DNA of 64,000 nt from an uncultured Thermomicrobia bacterium (GCA_937968015.1 CALBSO010000050.1:1-64000), one strand, 5' to 3'. Counted from the stretch's first letter, positions 25,239-34,119 are shown. Notes: generated by a model not told the origin, from the letters alone. Numbers and translations: made by a program.

Positions 25239-26975
25239 ATGGTAACGTGGCATCAGGCCCACCGGCCCGCGATCATGGGTGTGGAGCAGATGGTCTCCTC
25301 GACGCACTATCTGGCGACGACCGCCGCCTACGAAATTCTCAAAGCGGGCGGCAACGCGGTGGATGCCGGGGTCGCGGCGGGCTTGTGTATCAATGTGCTC
25401 GAACCCTTCCTGACCAACATCGGCGGCGTCGCCCCGATCATGATCTACGAGGCGGGGACGAAGCAGATCGGCACAATCAGCGGCTTGGGGCGCTGGCCCG
25501 CAAAGGCGTCCATCGCGTGGTTCAAGGAGCATTTCGACGGCGATATGCCCGAGGGGATCCCGCGCACCGTCACGCCCGCCGCGATGGGCGCGTGGCTGCA
25601 CGCCCTCGCCCGCCACGGCGCCAAAACCTTCGCGGAGGTTGCCGCAGCCGCGCACGATCTCGCCGCGCGCGGTTTCCCGGTCTACCCCCGGCTCGCCCGC
25701 GTCTTCGAGCAGGACGCGGAGCGGATGACGCGGTGGTCCTCCTCGACGCCGACCTTCCTGCCGCATGGTCGCCCGCCCCGCGTCCGTGAAGTCTGGCGGC
25801 AGCCCGATCTGGCACGGACGTTCGCGCGGCTGATGGCGGCGGAACGCGGTGCGGCGAACCGGGAGGCGGGGTTAGAGGCGGCGCGGCGCCTCTTCTACGA
25901 GGGCGAGATCGCCGAGGAGATGGCCCGCTTCAGCGCCTCTGAAGGCGGCCTGCTCACCGGCGATGATCTGGCGCGCTTTCGCGTCGGCGAGGAAGCGCCT
26001 GTCTCCGTGCCCTATCACGAATATACCGTCTATGCCTGCGGCCCGTGGTCTCAGGGTCCTGCCCTCCCGCAGGCATTGGCGATCCTCGCGGGCTACGACC
26101 TTCCCGCGCTCGGCCACAATAGCGCCGACTACCTGCATGTCGTCGCGGAGGCCATGAATCTTGCCTTCGCGGATCGTGACAAGTTCTACGGCGATCCCGA
26201 TTTCGTGAATGTGCCGATCGAGGGGCTGCTTTCGTCGGGGTACGCCGCAACGCGACGGGCGCGGATTGACCCGACCCGTGCGTGGGGCGAGATGCCGCCC
26301 TTTGGCAATCCGCTCCCCTTCATGCAGGCCGAGATGCCCGGTCTCGACCTGACACCGTACCAACCCGAACTGATCGCCGCGCCGCCGGGGCCGGACACCG
26401 CCTATGTCTGCGTCGTGGATAAGGACGGCAATGCCTTCTCTGCCACGCCGAGTGACAGCGCGATGTCCAGCCCGCTCGTGCCGGGGCTTGGCTTCGCGAT
26501 GTCCTCGCGCGGGTCGCAATCGTGGCTCGACCCCAAGCATGCCTCGTCACTGCAACCGGGCAAGCGCCCGCGCCTGACGCCGAACCCGGCACTCGCCATG
26601 CGCGAGGGCGAGTTGTTCATGCCCTTCGGCTGCCCCGGCGGCGACGGCCAAACACAGGCGATGCTGCAAGTCTTCCTCAACTGCACCGAGTTCGGCATGA
26701 ATCCGCAGCAGGCGATCGAGCAGCCGCGCATCATCAGCGAGTCCTTCCCGAACTCATTCTGGCCGCACGGCTATCACCCTGGTCTCTTGAATATCGAGGG
26801 TCGCATCCCCGCCGCTGTGCGTGACGACCTGGCACGGCGCGGCCATACCGTCAATGTCTGGGACGATTGGAGCGGCGCGGCGTGCAGCGTCTGCGCGATC
26901 ATTGTGGACCCCGAAACCGGCACGCGTATTGGTGGCGCTGACCCGCGCCGCGAATCCTACGCGCTTGGCCGGTGA
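25239..26975 (+). CDS. gamma-glutamyltransferase family protein
   Basis: A 578-residue N-terminal nucleophile hydrolase. VEQMVSSTHYLATTAAYEILKAGGNAVDAGVAAGL and LEPFLTNIGG mark the large subunit. The predicted autocleavage and nucleophile is T387 in PDTAYVCVVDKDGNAFS, aligned with the TTHxSVVDKDGN motif of classical enzymes, and LGFAMSSRGSQSWL and GCPGGDGQTQAMLQV lie in the small subunit. These enzymes cleave gamma-glutamyl bonds (glutathione) or, in related clades, act on cephalosporins and gamma-lactams. No signal peptide is present, so it should be cytosolic, unlike E. coli Ggt. ATG 25239 follows AGGGAGGC. A TATCAT -10 lies near 25170. Confidence 0.92.
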   Translation: MVTWHQAHRPAIMGVEQMVSSTHYLATTAAYEILKAGGNAVDAGVAAGLCINVLEPFLTNIGGVAPIMIYEAGTKQIGTISGLGRWPAKASIAWFKEHFDGDMPEGIPRTVTPAAMGAWLHALARHGAKTFAEVAAAAHDLAARGFPVYPRLARVFEQDAERMTRWSSSTPTFLPHGRPPRVREVWRQPDLARTFARLMAAERGAANREAGLEAARRLFYEGEIAEEMARFSASEGGLLTGDDLARFRVGEEAPVSVPYHEYTVYACGPWSQGPALPQALAILAGYDLPALGHNSADYLHVVAEAMNLAFADRDKFYGDPDFVNVPIEGLLSSGYAATRRARIDPTRAWGEMPPFGNPLPFMQAEMPGLDLTPYQPELIAAPPGPDTAYVCVVDKDGNAFSATPSDSAMSSPLVPGLGFAMSSRGSQSWLDPKHASSLQPGKRPRLTPNPALAMREGELFMPFGCPGGDGQTQAMLQVFLNCTEFGMNPQQAIEQPRIISESFPNSFWPHGYHPGLLNIEGRIPAAVRDDLARRGHTVNVWDDWSGAACSVCAIIVDPETGTRIGGADPRRESYALGR

Positions 26976-26980
26976 CACGG

Positions 26981-26994
26981 CAACCGGAAACCGG
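26981..26994. repeat. short heptamer pair after the gamma-glutamyltransferase gene
   Basis: Two 7-base units CAACCGG and AAACCGG, six bases past the stop, followed by an AACCGCAAAAAGG word like the other AACCGC repeats. Confidence 0.4.
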
Positions 26995-27073
26995 AGAGAA
27001 CCGCAAAAAGGTCATGAAGATCGCAAAGAGGGGAGAAGAACCATCATCTTTCCTTATTAATTCCTCACCCCGG

Positions 27074-27133
27074 CCCCTCTCCATCGCCCCAAAATCACGG
27101 CATGAATCAGGTTTGTTCAGCAATGGAGAGGGG
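27074..27133. repeat. CCCCTCTCCAT/ATGGAGAGGGG inverted repeat with 38-base interior
   Basis: Perfect 11-bp arms. The interior begins CGCC...AAATCACGG, shared with the half element at 18851. It lies between the convergent gamma-glutamyltransferase and SDR genes. Confidence 0.7.
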
Positions 27134-27255
27134 AGCCATCCGGTTTGCATGTGCGGGCGGGCTGCTGCGCCGCCCTTGTTCACGATTCGCGCATCATCCT
27201 CCGGTTGGCAGCGGGGCGCGCGGCGGAGCCGGCAGCGACGATGTTCAAAGCATCA

Positions 27256-28047
27256 TCAATGCATGCGAATGCCGCCATCCACGACGAGGGTTTGGCCGGT
27301 GATGAAGCGGGAATCGTCGGAGGCAAGGAAGAGCGCGACGCGGGCGATGTCGTCCACCACGCCGGTGCGCTTCAGGGCGGCGAGCGGCGCGAATCGGGCG
27401 CGGACGTGCTCCGGTAGCGGCCCCGCTTTGGAGTGGATGAAGCCGGGCACGATCACATTAACGCGAATGCCCTGCGGGCCGAGTTCCATCGCCAATCGCT
27501 GGCTGACGCGCCAGAGCGCCGCTTTCGCGCCCGCGTAGGGTGTGCCGACGAAGTAGCCGGGGTCGGCGTCCTTCGCGACGCCGGAGGCGAGGTTGATGAT
27601 CGCCCCACCCTGTTGTGCGACCATCTGCCGCGCGGCGGCCTGCGTGAGGAAGAATGGCCCTTTGAAATCGGTCGCGAGTATCCGGTCGAACGCCTCTTCA
27701 GTGACATGAAAGAGTGCGGTCGTATCGAACCTACCCGCGTTGTTGACGAGAATATCGAGCCGCCCAAACCGCTCGACCGTCTCCGCGACAAGGCGCTGCC
27801 CCTCCGTGACAACGCTCACATCCGCTTGCAACGTCTCAGCGCGGCGGCCGAGGGCGCGAATCTCGCTCGCCGTCCGCTCCGCCCCCTCCACCGACTTGTG
27901 GTAGTTGACCGCGATGTCCGCGCCTTCCCGCGCGAAGGCAAACGCGATCGCCTGCCCGATCCCTCGCCCTGCGCCCGTGATTAGGGCGACTTTACCCGCC
28001 AGTTTGCCCGCTTGCTGCTCGCTCACCGATTTCCTCGCTTGATACAT
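27256..28047 (-). CDS. short-chain dehydrogenase/reductase (FabG-like)
   Basis: A 263-residue classical SDR. The cofactor motif TGAGRGIG lies at 24-31, NNAG at 102-105, the catalytic Ser at 155 and the YxxxK pair at Y171/K175 (YAGAK). The C-terminal LVVDGGIRMH is also typical. Absence of an acidic residue right after the second strand and the presence of Lys (NYHKS) suggest NADP(H). It reduces or oxidises carbonyl/alcohol substrates, which cannot be named. The gene is alone; the ribosome site is weak. Confidence 0.92.
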   Translation of the reverse strand: MYQARKSVSEQQAGKLAGKVALITGAGRGIGQAIAFAFAREGADIAVNYHKSVEGAERTASEIRALGRRAETLQADVSVVTEGQRLVAETVERFGRLDILVNNAGRFDTTALFHVTEEAFDRILATDFKGPFFLTQAAARQMVAQQGGAIINLASGVAKDADPGYFVGTPYAGAKAALWRVSQRLAMELGPQGIRVNVIVPGFIHSKAGPLPEHVRARFAPLAALKRTGVVDDIARVALFLASDDSRFITGQTLVVDGGIRMH

Positions 28048-28282
28048 CGCAGTGATCGCCCATGAGGTTGCCGCTTTCGGCTAATACCCGTAGGATACCG
28101 CGAAGCAGGATATTTCAGATGCATCGAGCGCGCCCGTTCTGTTTCCGGCACGCGGGACGTTCTCTCTGATACATGCGCGTATCAATGCTTGGGGACTCGG
28201 GGAGGTTAAACGTCTCGACTTCTATCCGAAGAGTGCGAGCATCGCCCGCTGCTCATCGGAGAGCAATACGGCATGGTGGGGA

Positions 28283-28302
28283 GGGCGGTTCGCGAACCGC
28301 CC
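28283..28302. repeat. 20-bp perfect palindrome GGGCGGTTCG/CGAACCGCCC
   Basis: Lies 19 bases past the stop of the Thr/Ser dehydratase gene. Flanks GGGGA before and CTACGAA after are shared with the second copy at 61599-61618, giving a common block of about 30 bases. Confidence 0.7.
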
Positions 28303-28320
28303 CTACGAACCGTCCGGCAA

Positions 28321-29277
28321 TTAGATCTCTGCCGCTGCTTGCCCGGATAGGATGTCCGCAAGCAGGCGGAAATCTATGTTGCCGCCGGAGACGACGCAGA
28401 CGATTTTGCCGCCGCCCGCTTTGCCGGAGAGAGCGACGGCGACCGGGCAGGCGCCCGCGCCCTCGGCGATCACACGGTTACGCTCGGCGAGCAGGCGCAC
28501 CGCACCCTTCATCTCGTCTTCCGTCGCGGTGAACGCGCCATCGAGAAGGGCAGAGGCACGCTCCCACATCTCCGGGAAAACGAGTTTCCCCGCGATGCCG
28601 TCCGCGAACGATGGCGTGTAGATGATGTCCACCGGCTTGCCCGCCGCGAAGGCCGGGGTGAGTGGGGCCGCATTCGCCGCCTCGGTCGCGTAGACCTTCG
28701 TCTGCGGCCTGAGCGCCCGCAGCGCTGTCGCAATGCCACACGCCAACCCACCGCCGCCGAAGGGGATGAGCACGGTGTCCACATCCGGCAGGTCTTCGAG
28801 GATTTCGAGACCAATCGTGCCATTGCCCGCCATCACGCGCTCGTCGTCGAAGGCGTGGATGAAGGTAGCATCAATGCCGGGGTAGGTACGCGTCGAGAAG
28901 GTCTGCCACCACGTATCGAACGGCACGGGGATCACCTCGCCGCCCATCCGTTTGACCGCTGCGATCTTCGTCTCCGGCGCGGTATCCGGCACGACGACCC
29001 AGCAAGGGATACCGAGCCGCTGCGCCCCGAAGGCGACGCCCTGCGCCATATTCCCCGCACTCGCCGTCAGCACCCCGCGCGACAGTGCTTCCATCGGTAG
29101 CGCGCGCATCGCGTTGTGCGCGCCCCGCAGTTTGAAGGAGCCAATCGGCTGCAAGTTTTCCAGTTTCAAGTAAATCTCAGCGGGCGCGTCCGGCAGCCGC
29201 AGCCGCACGAGCGGTGTCCGCACCGCAACCTCCGCGATAATCGGTCGCGCCGCCCAAATATCCGCAATCGTCACCAT
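28321..29277 (-). CDS. threonine/serine dehydratase family PLP enzyme
   Basis: A 318-residue fold-type II PLP enzyme without an ACT regulatory domain. The Schiff-base lysine is K49 in PIGSFKLRGAHNAM, the substrate loop is TASAGNMAQGVA and the phosphate loop is FGGGGLACGIA near 172-182. It fits catabolic threonine or serine deaminases (or serine racemase/hydroxyaspartate dehydratase relatives), releasing ammonia and a 2-oxoacid. ATG 29277 follows GTGAGG. The lack of the C-terminal domain implies no isoleucine feedback. A GGGCGGTTC palindrome follows the stop. Confidence 0.9.
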   Translation of the reverse strand: MVTIADIWAARPIIAEVAVRTPLVRLRLPDAPAEIYLKLENLQPIGSFKLRGAHNAMRALPMEALSRGVLTASAGNMAQGVAFGAQRLGIPCWVVVPDTAPETKIAAVKRMGGEVIPVPFDTWWQTFSTRTYPGIDATFIHAFDDERVMAGNGTIGLEILEDLPDVDTVLIPFGGGGLACGIATALRALRPQTKVYATEAANAAPLTPAFAAGKPVDIIYTPSFADGIAGKLVFPEMWERASALLDGAFTATEDEMKGAVRLLAERNRVIAEGAGACPVAVALSGKAGGGKIVCVVSGGNIDFRLLADILSGQAAAEI

Positions 29278-29419
29278 TGCTTGTTACCTCACTTCTTTTC
29301 TTCGCGCGCTTCCGGGCGCCCTCTGGGCAGATTCGTGGTTCATTTTTCCTTTGCCATGTCGCCGCACGTAGTCTACCGCAGATGTTCCTGCTACTATCGC
29401 CGCGAACGAAGGAGGAGCC

Positions 29420-29896
29420 ATGAACCCCACCGCGCAACGCGTCGCCGATGCTCTTGCGGCGATCGGTGTCGAAATGACCGTTACCGAGTTCGCGGAAAGT
29501 ACGCGTACTGCCGAAGAAGCGGCTGCCGCGGTCGGCACGGCGGTCGGGCAGATCGTCAAATCGCTCGTCTTCATGGCGGGTGACGCGCCGGTGCTGGCGC
29601 TTGTCTCCGGCGCCAACCGCCTCGATCCGGCACGCCTCGCGGTATGGACCGATGCACCACCCCGCCGCGCCACCGCCGATGAAGTACGGGCCGCGACCGG
29701 CTTCGCTATTGGCGGCGTGCCACCGGCCGGCCACACGATACCACTACGCACCTTCATTGACCGCGATCTGACGCACTACGACATCGTGTACGCGGCGGCA
29801 GGCACCCCTCATGCGGTCTTCGCCATCACGCCGGACGAACTCACACGTATCACCGAAGGCCGCGTCATTGATCTCGCCACTCGTTCCTCGGGCTGA
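29420..29896 (+). CDS. YbaK/EbsC-type aminoacyl-tRNA deacylase
   Basis: A 158-residue member of the YbaK/ProX editing family that hydrolyses mischarged tRNAs, for example Cys-tRNA(Pro). TAEEAAAAVGTAVGQIVKSLVF (about 29-50) carries the conserved VKSLVF lysine, and LVSGANRLDPARLA, ATGFAIGGVPPAGH and AAAGTPHAVFAITP follow in the family order. The length is standard. ATG 29420 follows AAGGAGGAG. It is a single gene convergent with the ThiZ-like ATPase. Confidence 0.9.
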   Translation: MNPTAQRVADALAAIGVEMTVTEFAESTRTAEEAAAAVGTAVGQIVKSLVFMAGDAPVLALVSGANRLDPARLAVWTDAPPRRATADEVRAATGFAIGGVPPAGHTIPLRTFIDRDLTHYDIVYAAAGTPHAVFAITPDELTRITEGRVIDLATRSSG

Positions 29897-29932
29897 CAAC
29901 GAGACTCATGAGGCAACGAGCGAAGGTGGACT

Positions 29933-29945
29933 CCCCACCATGGGG
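29933..29945. terminator. small hairpin between convergent genes
   Basis: CCCCA and TGGGG with a 3-base loop, between the YbaK stop and the ATPase stop. The stem is short and GC-rich; activity is uncertain. Confidence 0.35.
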
Positions 29946-29958
29946 AAGGGGCTGGAGA

Positions 29959-30735
29959 TTAGGACGACCCCAACGCCGCCAATACGTCGGCCTTCAGCGT
30001 GTTGAAGGTCGGGTCGGCGACGAGGTCGGCATGCGTGCGCGGGCGGGGGAGCGGCACGGCAATCTCCGTGCGAATACGGCCGGGGCGGGGTGTCATCACG
30101 ACGACGCGGTCCGCGAGAAAGACCGCCTCGTCCACATCGTGCGTGATGAAGAGGACGGTCTGCCCCTCCTGCCCCCAAACACCGAGCAGCCATTCCTGCA
30201 ATGCAGTGCGGGTCAGGGCGTCGAGCGCGCCGAACGGCTCATCCAGGAGCAGAACATCCCGCTCCATCAACACCGTGCGCAGGAGCGCGGCGCGCTGCCG
30301 CATACCGCCGGAGAGCGTGGTGGGGTAGACATCTGCGAATCCTTCGAGGCCGAAAGTCGGCAACCGCTCCCGTGCGCTCTGGCGCGCCTCCTGCGCCCCG
30401 CGCCGCGCCAGTTCCGGGCCGAGCGTGACGTTCTGCAATACCGTTCGCCACGGCAGCAAGAGGTCACGTTGCGGCATATAGCCGACCTGCCCCGGCTTGC
30501 CGATCACCGATTGCCCATGCACCGCGACGCTGCCCGCCACGGGAGTAATCAGGCCCGCGAGCAGGCCAAACAGCGTGCTCTTACCGCACCCGGAAGGGCC
30601 GATCACCGTCACGAACATCCCCGGCGACACGGCGAGCGAGAGCCCTTCGACGGCGATCACCGAGGGCGCCCCCCGGCGCGCGGCAGGAAATGTGACGGTG
30701 ACATCCGTCAGTGCGACGGCGGGGGCAATCGTCAC
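29959..30735 (-). CDS. ABC transporter ATPase of the NitT/TauT/ThiZ type
   Basis: A 258-residue ATPase. Walker A GPSGCGKST lies at about 46-54, the Q-loop in YMPQRDLLLPW, signature LSGGMRQRAALLRTVL, Walker B LLLDEPFGALD and the H-loop ITHDVDEAV. LLPW in the Q-loop and the C-terminal PRPR segment are typical of ATPases serving nitrate, taurine and thiamine-precursor importers. It most likely powers the ThiX/ThiY pair at 35.1-37.2 kb, which lacks an ATPase. The start is a GTG overlapping the regulator stop (GTGA), so the two are translationally coupled. Confidence 0.85.
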   Translation of the reverse strand: MTIAPAVALTDVTVTFPAARRGAPSVIAVEGLSLAVSPGMFVTVIGPSGCGKSTLFGLLAGLITPVAGSVAVHGQSVIGKPGQVGYMPQRDLLLPWRTVLQNVTLGPELARRGAQEARQSARERLPTFGLEGFADVYPTTLSGGMRQRAALLRTVLMERDVLLLDEPFGALDALTRTALQEWLLGVWGQEGQTVLFITHDVDEAVFLADRVVVMTPRPGRIRTEIAVPLPRPRTHADLVADPTFNTLKADVLAALGSS

Positions 30736-31208
30736 GCGGGCGCGCCTACCGTCAGATTAGCCGCCTGCGCGATACCGAGCGCGGCGCCGAGGATCGTACG
30801 AGCGGCAGGGAGCCGTTCGGGTACGAGGGCGTAGCGATCTCGCCCCTCCTGCACGATCAACCCCGCGCCGATCATCTCGCGCAGATGATGGTACAACTGC
30901 CCCGTCGTGTTGAGGCTCGCCGCCTTCATCAATTCACCGCTCGTCGCGGGGCGCTCCAGCACGGCACGGTAGAGGGCGAGGCGCGGCATGCTCGCCAATG
31001 CCGCGAGGACACGCACACTCCCATCGAGCGGCACGGCGAAAATCGCGTTCCCGTCCGGTCCCGCCGCGCCATCTGTGCCGATCGCGCGCTCCCCGAAGAC
31101 CTGCCCTTCGAGCCGCGCGATCCGCTCCTGCAAGTGCGCGAGCGCGCTCCCCAATTCGCTCGCGGCCACGCTCCCATCACGCCCTTCGCGCTCGCGTTTT
31201 CGCGCCAT
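30732..31208 (-). CDS. winged-helix (ArsR-like) regulator co-transcribed with the ATPase
   Basis: A 158-residue protein. Residues 1-60 are charged and partly coiled-coil (ALAHLQERIARLEGQVF). Residues 65-140 form an ArsR-like winged helix: VRVLAALASMPRLALYRAVLERPATSGELMKAASL, then the recognition helix TTGQLYHHLREMIGAGLIVQEG. No metal-binding CxC is present. The TTGQLYHHL motif also occurs in helix-turn-helix proteins linked to transporters. It overlaps the downstream ATPase by four bases and has AGGAGGG before its ATG. The ligand is unknown; thiamine or pyrimidine control is speculation. Confidence 0.78.
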   Translation of the reverse strand: MARKREREGRDGSVAASELGSALAHLQERIARLEGQVFGERAIGTDGAAGPDGNAIFAVPLDGSVRVLAALASMPRLALYRAVLERPATSGELMKAASLNTTGQLYHHLREMIGAGLIVQEGRDRYALVPERLPAARTILGAALGIAQAANLTVGAPA

Positions 31209-31324
31209 GGTTCATTCCCTCCTGCTCTCCTTGCCTGTCGCGTCACGCATATCCTACCGCATGTCGTCGCTACGTAATAGCCATGCCATCGCGGATGCCC
31301 TTGACGCACTCCTCTTGATGATAT

Positions 31325-31353
31325 ATGGTCTCGACAAGTAATGTTGAGACCAT
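31325..31353. promoter_or_regulatory. operator-like dyad before the metal transporter operon
   Basis: ATGGTCTCGAC and GTTGAGACCAT form 11-bp arms with one mismatch around a 7-base centre, 31 bases before the ATG of the metal-binding lipoprotein. Position and symmetry fit an operator for the Fur-family regulator encoded at 34120, but the sequence is unlike classic Fur, Zur or MntR boxes. Confidence 0.55.
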
Positions 31354-31383
31354 GTCTCTACAACCGATAGGAGGCGGCGAGCA

Positions 31384-32361
31384 ATGCATCAAGGCACGAA
31401 GCAGCAACCGATTACGCGACGCCTGATGCTCTACGGCATCGCGGGATCGGCGGGAGGAACATTGCTCGCGGCCTGTGGCAGCAAGAGCAACGGCGACGCA
31501 ACCGCGCCAGCGCGCACGCCCGTTGCGACCATCCCGCCCGGTACGCAGGTCACGGTCGCCGCGACAACGACGCAGATTCAGGACTTCGTGAAGAATGTCG
31601 GCGGGAACCGCGTGGCGGTGGCAGGCATCCTCAAGCCGAATGTGGACCCGCACGACTACGAACCGACCGTCGCGGATGCGAACGCGATCGCGAAGGCGGA
31701 CATCGTCTTCGTGCATGGCATCGGCCTCGATAGTTGGATGGACAAGACGATCAAGAGTGCGAATGTCACCGCACCCGTGATCCTGACGACAAGCGGCATC
31801 AATGTGCTGAAGGGCGACGCGAATGCCCCGGATGGCGATCCACACGTCTGGTTCGACCCGACGCTCGTCCAGACGATGGTGACAACGATCGCGAACGGGC
31901 TGGCCAAGGTTGACCCGGCGAACGCGAGCGCGTATCAGGCGAATACCAACACCTACCACGACCAACTGACGCAACTCGATGGGCAACTGAGGGATATCTT
32001 CACCCAGGCGCCGAAGGAGCAGCGCAAACTGGTCACGAACCACGACGCATTTCGCTACCTCGCGACGCGGTACGATCTCACGATCGTCGGCGCGGTCATC
32101 CCGAGTATTTCCGATACCGCCGAACCCTCCGCGAAGCAGATCAACGACTTGATTGACACGATCAAGAAGGAAAAAGTGAAGGCAATCTTCGCCGAATCCT
32201 CTGCGACTCCGACAGTTGCGCGACAAGTGGCGCAAGAGACGGGCATCACGATTATTGATACATTGTATGGAGACACGCTCGGCGAGCCGTCAAGTGCAGG
32301 CGATACCTATGTGAAGATGATGGTCTACGACGCGACCACCATCGTCAACGCAATCAAGTAA
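31384..32361 (+). CDS. zinc/manganese ABC transporter substrate-binding lipoprotein
   Basis: A 325-residue cluster A-I metal-binding lipoprotein. The signal ends in TLLAACGS with C31 as lipidation site, preceded by a TRRLML twin-arginine-like stretch. Metal ligands are recognisable: H in NVDPHDYEPT, H in GDPHVWFDP, a third in VTNHDAFRYL, and the acidic ligand in FAESSATP or IDTLYGD. It lacks the His-rich loop of ZnuA, so Mn2+ (MntC/PsaA-like) is as likely as Zn2+. It is the first gene of a three-gene importer followed by a Fur-family gene. ATG follows AGGAGGC. Confidence 0.92.
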   Translation: MHQGTKQQPITRRLMLYGIAGSAGGTLLAACGSKSNGDATAPARTPVATIPPGTQVTVAATTTQIQDFVKNVGGNRVAVAGILKPNVDPHDYEPTVADANAIAKADIVFVHGIGLDSWMDKTIKSANVTAPVILTTSGINVLKGDANAPDGDPHVWFDPTLVQTMVTTIANGLAKVDPANASAYQANTNTYHDQLTQLDGQLRDIFTQAPKEQRKLVTNHDAFRYLATRYDLTIVGAVIPSISDTAEPSAKQINDLIDTIKKEKVKAIFAESSATPTVARQVAQETGITIIDTLYGDTLGEPSSAGDTYVKMMVYDATTIVNAIK

Positions 32362-32369
32362 GGGGCGGT

Positions 32370-33131
32370 ATGCACGAGACCATGGCAACGGTAATTGATG
32401 TCCGCGATGTCACGGTCGCCTATCATCGCACGACGGCCATTGAAGGGATCAATGTCTCCTTCCCCTCCCGCGCCGTCACGGGCATCATTGGGCCGAACGG
32501 GGCGGGAAAGACGACGCTCCTCCACACAATCATGGGCATGCAGCCGCACCAGCGGGGCAGCGTCACGCTCTTCGGCACGACAATCCGCCAGGCGCGCCGC
32601 CGCATTGCCTACGTCCCGCAGCGCGAGGCGGTGGACTGGCAATTTCCCGTCACCGTACGCGATGTCGTCCTGATGGGCCGCTACGCCGCGATGGGCTATG
32701 GCCGCCGCCCGACCGCCGCTGACGAAGCGTGCGTGCGGATCGCACTGGCACAGGTGGATATGCTGCCCTTCGTCGCGCGGCAGATCGGCACGCTCTCCGG
32801 CGGGCAGCAGCAGCGTGTCTTCCTCGCCCGCGCCCTCGCCCAGGAGGCAGAACTGCTGATCCTCGACGAGCCATTCGCCGGCATTGACGCCGCCTCGCAG
32901 GAGACGATCTTCCACCTGCTCGCCTCGTTCCGCGACGACGGCAAGACCGTCCTCCTCTCGACGCACGACCTGACGAGCATCCGCAGCCACTGCGATTACG
33001 TCCTGTGCCTCAACCGGCGCGTGATCGCCTTCGGCCCGGTGGAGACGACCTTCCGCCTCGATGCGTTGGAGCGCACCTACGGCGGGCGGCTCTTCCATTT
33101 GCACGGCGCCGAGGCGGTGATGCTCCAATGA
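32370..33131 (+). CDS. zinc/manganese ABC transporter ATPase
   Basis: A 253-residue ATPase of the ZnuC/MntA group. Walker A is GPNGAGKTT at about 43-51, followed by the Q-loop in YVPQREAVDWQFPVTVRDVV (a signature of metal-importer ATPases), LSGGQQQRVFLARAL, LILDEPFAGID and STHDL. It starts eight bases after the lipoprotein stop. An ATG four codons later (32382) is an alternative start. Its stop overlaps the permease start (ATGA), so all three subunits should be made together. Confidence 0.93.
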   Translation: MHETMATVIDVRDVTVAYHRTTAIEGINVSFPSRAVTGIIGPNGAGKTTLLHTIMGMQPHQRGSVTLFGTTIRQARRRIAYVPQREAVDWQFPVTVRDVVLMGRYAAMGYGRRPTAADEACVRIALAQVDMLPFVARQIGTLSGGQQQRVFLARALAQEAELLILDEPFAGIDAASQETIFHLLASFRDDGKTVLLSTHDLTSIRSHCDYVLCLNRRVIAFGPVETTFRLDALERTYGGRLFHLHGAEAVMLQ

Positions 33132-34021
33132 TCGCCTTCGCGAATCTCTGGCATGACTACGCCTCCGTGCTGCACAAGCAGTTCTTCCAGCACGCACTCG
33201 TCGCGGCAATCCTGATTGGCATCCTCTGTGGCGTCGTCGGCACATACGTCGTGTTGCGCGGCTATGCGTTCCTCGGCGATGCACTGGCGCACGCGACCTT
33301 CCCCGGCGTCGCCATCGCCTACCTGCTCGGCACGAGCATCCTCGGTGGGGCGCTCGTCGCGGGGTTAGTGACGGCTTTCCTGATCGGCGGCGTCTCGCGG
33401 AACCGGCGCGTCTCGAACGATTCGGCGATTGGCGTCCTGTTCGCGGGGGCGTTCGCGCTCGGTGTGATGCTGATTAGCCGCATCCGCTCGTATCGCAAGG
33501 ACCTCTCGTCGCTCCTATTCGGGAATGTGCTGGGTGTCTCGACCGCGGACCTCGTCATTATCTGCGCGATGGGCGCGCTCATCCTCGCCCTCGTCTTCTT
33601 CTTTTACCGCGAGTTGCTGCTCATCTCGTTTGACCCGATCTACACCGCCTCACTCGGCTATCCGGCGTGGGCGCTCGACCTCCTGCTGCTCGGCGTGTTG
33701 ACCCTGACCATCGTCGTCTGCTTGCAGGTCGTCGGCAATGTCCTCGTCGTCGCAATGATCCTCACGCCGAGCGCGGCAGCGCGGCTGCTGACCGACCGCG
33801 TACCCGCGATGATGGCGCTCGGCGCGGGCATCGGTGCGTTCTCGGCGGTGATCGGCCTCTTCATCTCCTACCCGGCGGAACTTGCCCCCGGCGCAACGAT
33901 CGTCATCGTCGCGACAGCGATCTTCTTCCTCGCGCTCTTGTTCTCGCCCCGGCAGGGATACCTCACGACCTGGCTCATCCACCGCCGCGCGTCATCGTCC
34001 ACCAACGAACAGGTAGCGTAG
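33128..34021 (+). CDS. zinc/manganese ABC transporter permease (ABC-3 family)
   Basis: A 297-residue membrane protein with about eight to nine hydrophobic helices. FQHALVAAILIGILCGVVGTYVVLRGYAFLGDALAHATFPGVAIAYL is characteristic of ABC-3 permeases (read as successive motifs VGTYVVLRGYAF and GDALAHATFPG). FDPIYTASLGYPAWALDLLLLGVLTLTIVVCLQVVG and LTPSAAARLLTDR complete the family pattern. ATG 33128 overlaps the ATPase stop by four bases. An 11-bp hairpin starts within the last codons (34012). Confidence 0.93.
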   Translation: MIAFANLWHDYASVLHKQFFQHALVAAILIGILCGVVGTYVVLRGYAFLGDALAHATFPGVAIAYLLGTSILGGALVAGLVTAFLIGGVSRNRRVSNDSAIGVLFAGAFALGVMLISRIRSYRKDLSSLLFGNVLGVSTADLVIICAMGALILALVFFFYRELLLISFDPIYTASLGYPAWALDLLLLGVLTLTIVVCLQVVGNVLVVAMILTPSAAARLLTDRVPAMMALGAGIGAFSAVIGLFISYPAELAPGATIVIVATAIFFLALLFSPRQGYLTTWLIHRRASSSTNEQVA

Positions 34022-34063
34022 GCTTTCCATCCTACGCTACCAATCTGACGCCACAAGGCGTCA
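34012..34063 (+). terminator. two hairpins between the metal permease and fur genes
   Basis: GGTAGCGTAGG (34012-34022) pairs perfectly with CCTACGCTACC (34031-34041), and TGACGCC (34046-34052) with GGCGTCA (34057-34063). The first includes the permease stop codon. No U-run follows, so they may reduce rather than end transcription into fur, or protect the upstream mRNA. Confidence 0.55.
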
Positions 34064-34101
34064 ATGATACACTTGACCAATATCATCGCCGGTGCGATTA
34101 C
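34064..34101 (+). promoter_or_regulatory. promoter and dyad of the Fur-family gene
   Basis: ATGATA and TATCAT (34064-34069, 34081-34086) flank an 11-base centre that contains a TTGACC -35 (34073-34078). GATTAC at 34096-34101 is 17 bases further as a weak -10. A dyad overlapping the -35 fits autoregulation. Confidence 0.5.
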
Positions 34102-34119
34102 GGCGAGAAGGAGCCTGCG

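Noticed and set aside
33667..34119. N-terminal extension of the Fur-family protein overlapping the permease gene
   Set aside because: It reads the permease in another frame; ATG 34120 has GAGAAGGAG and the known Fur length.
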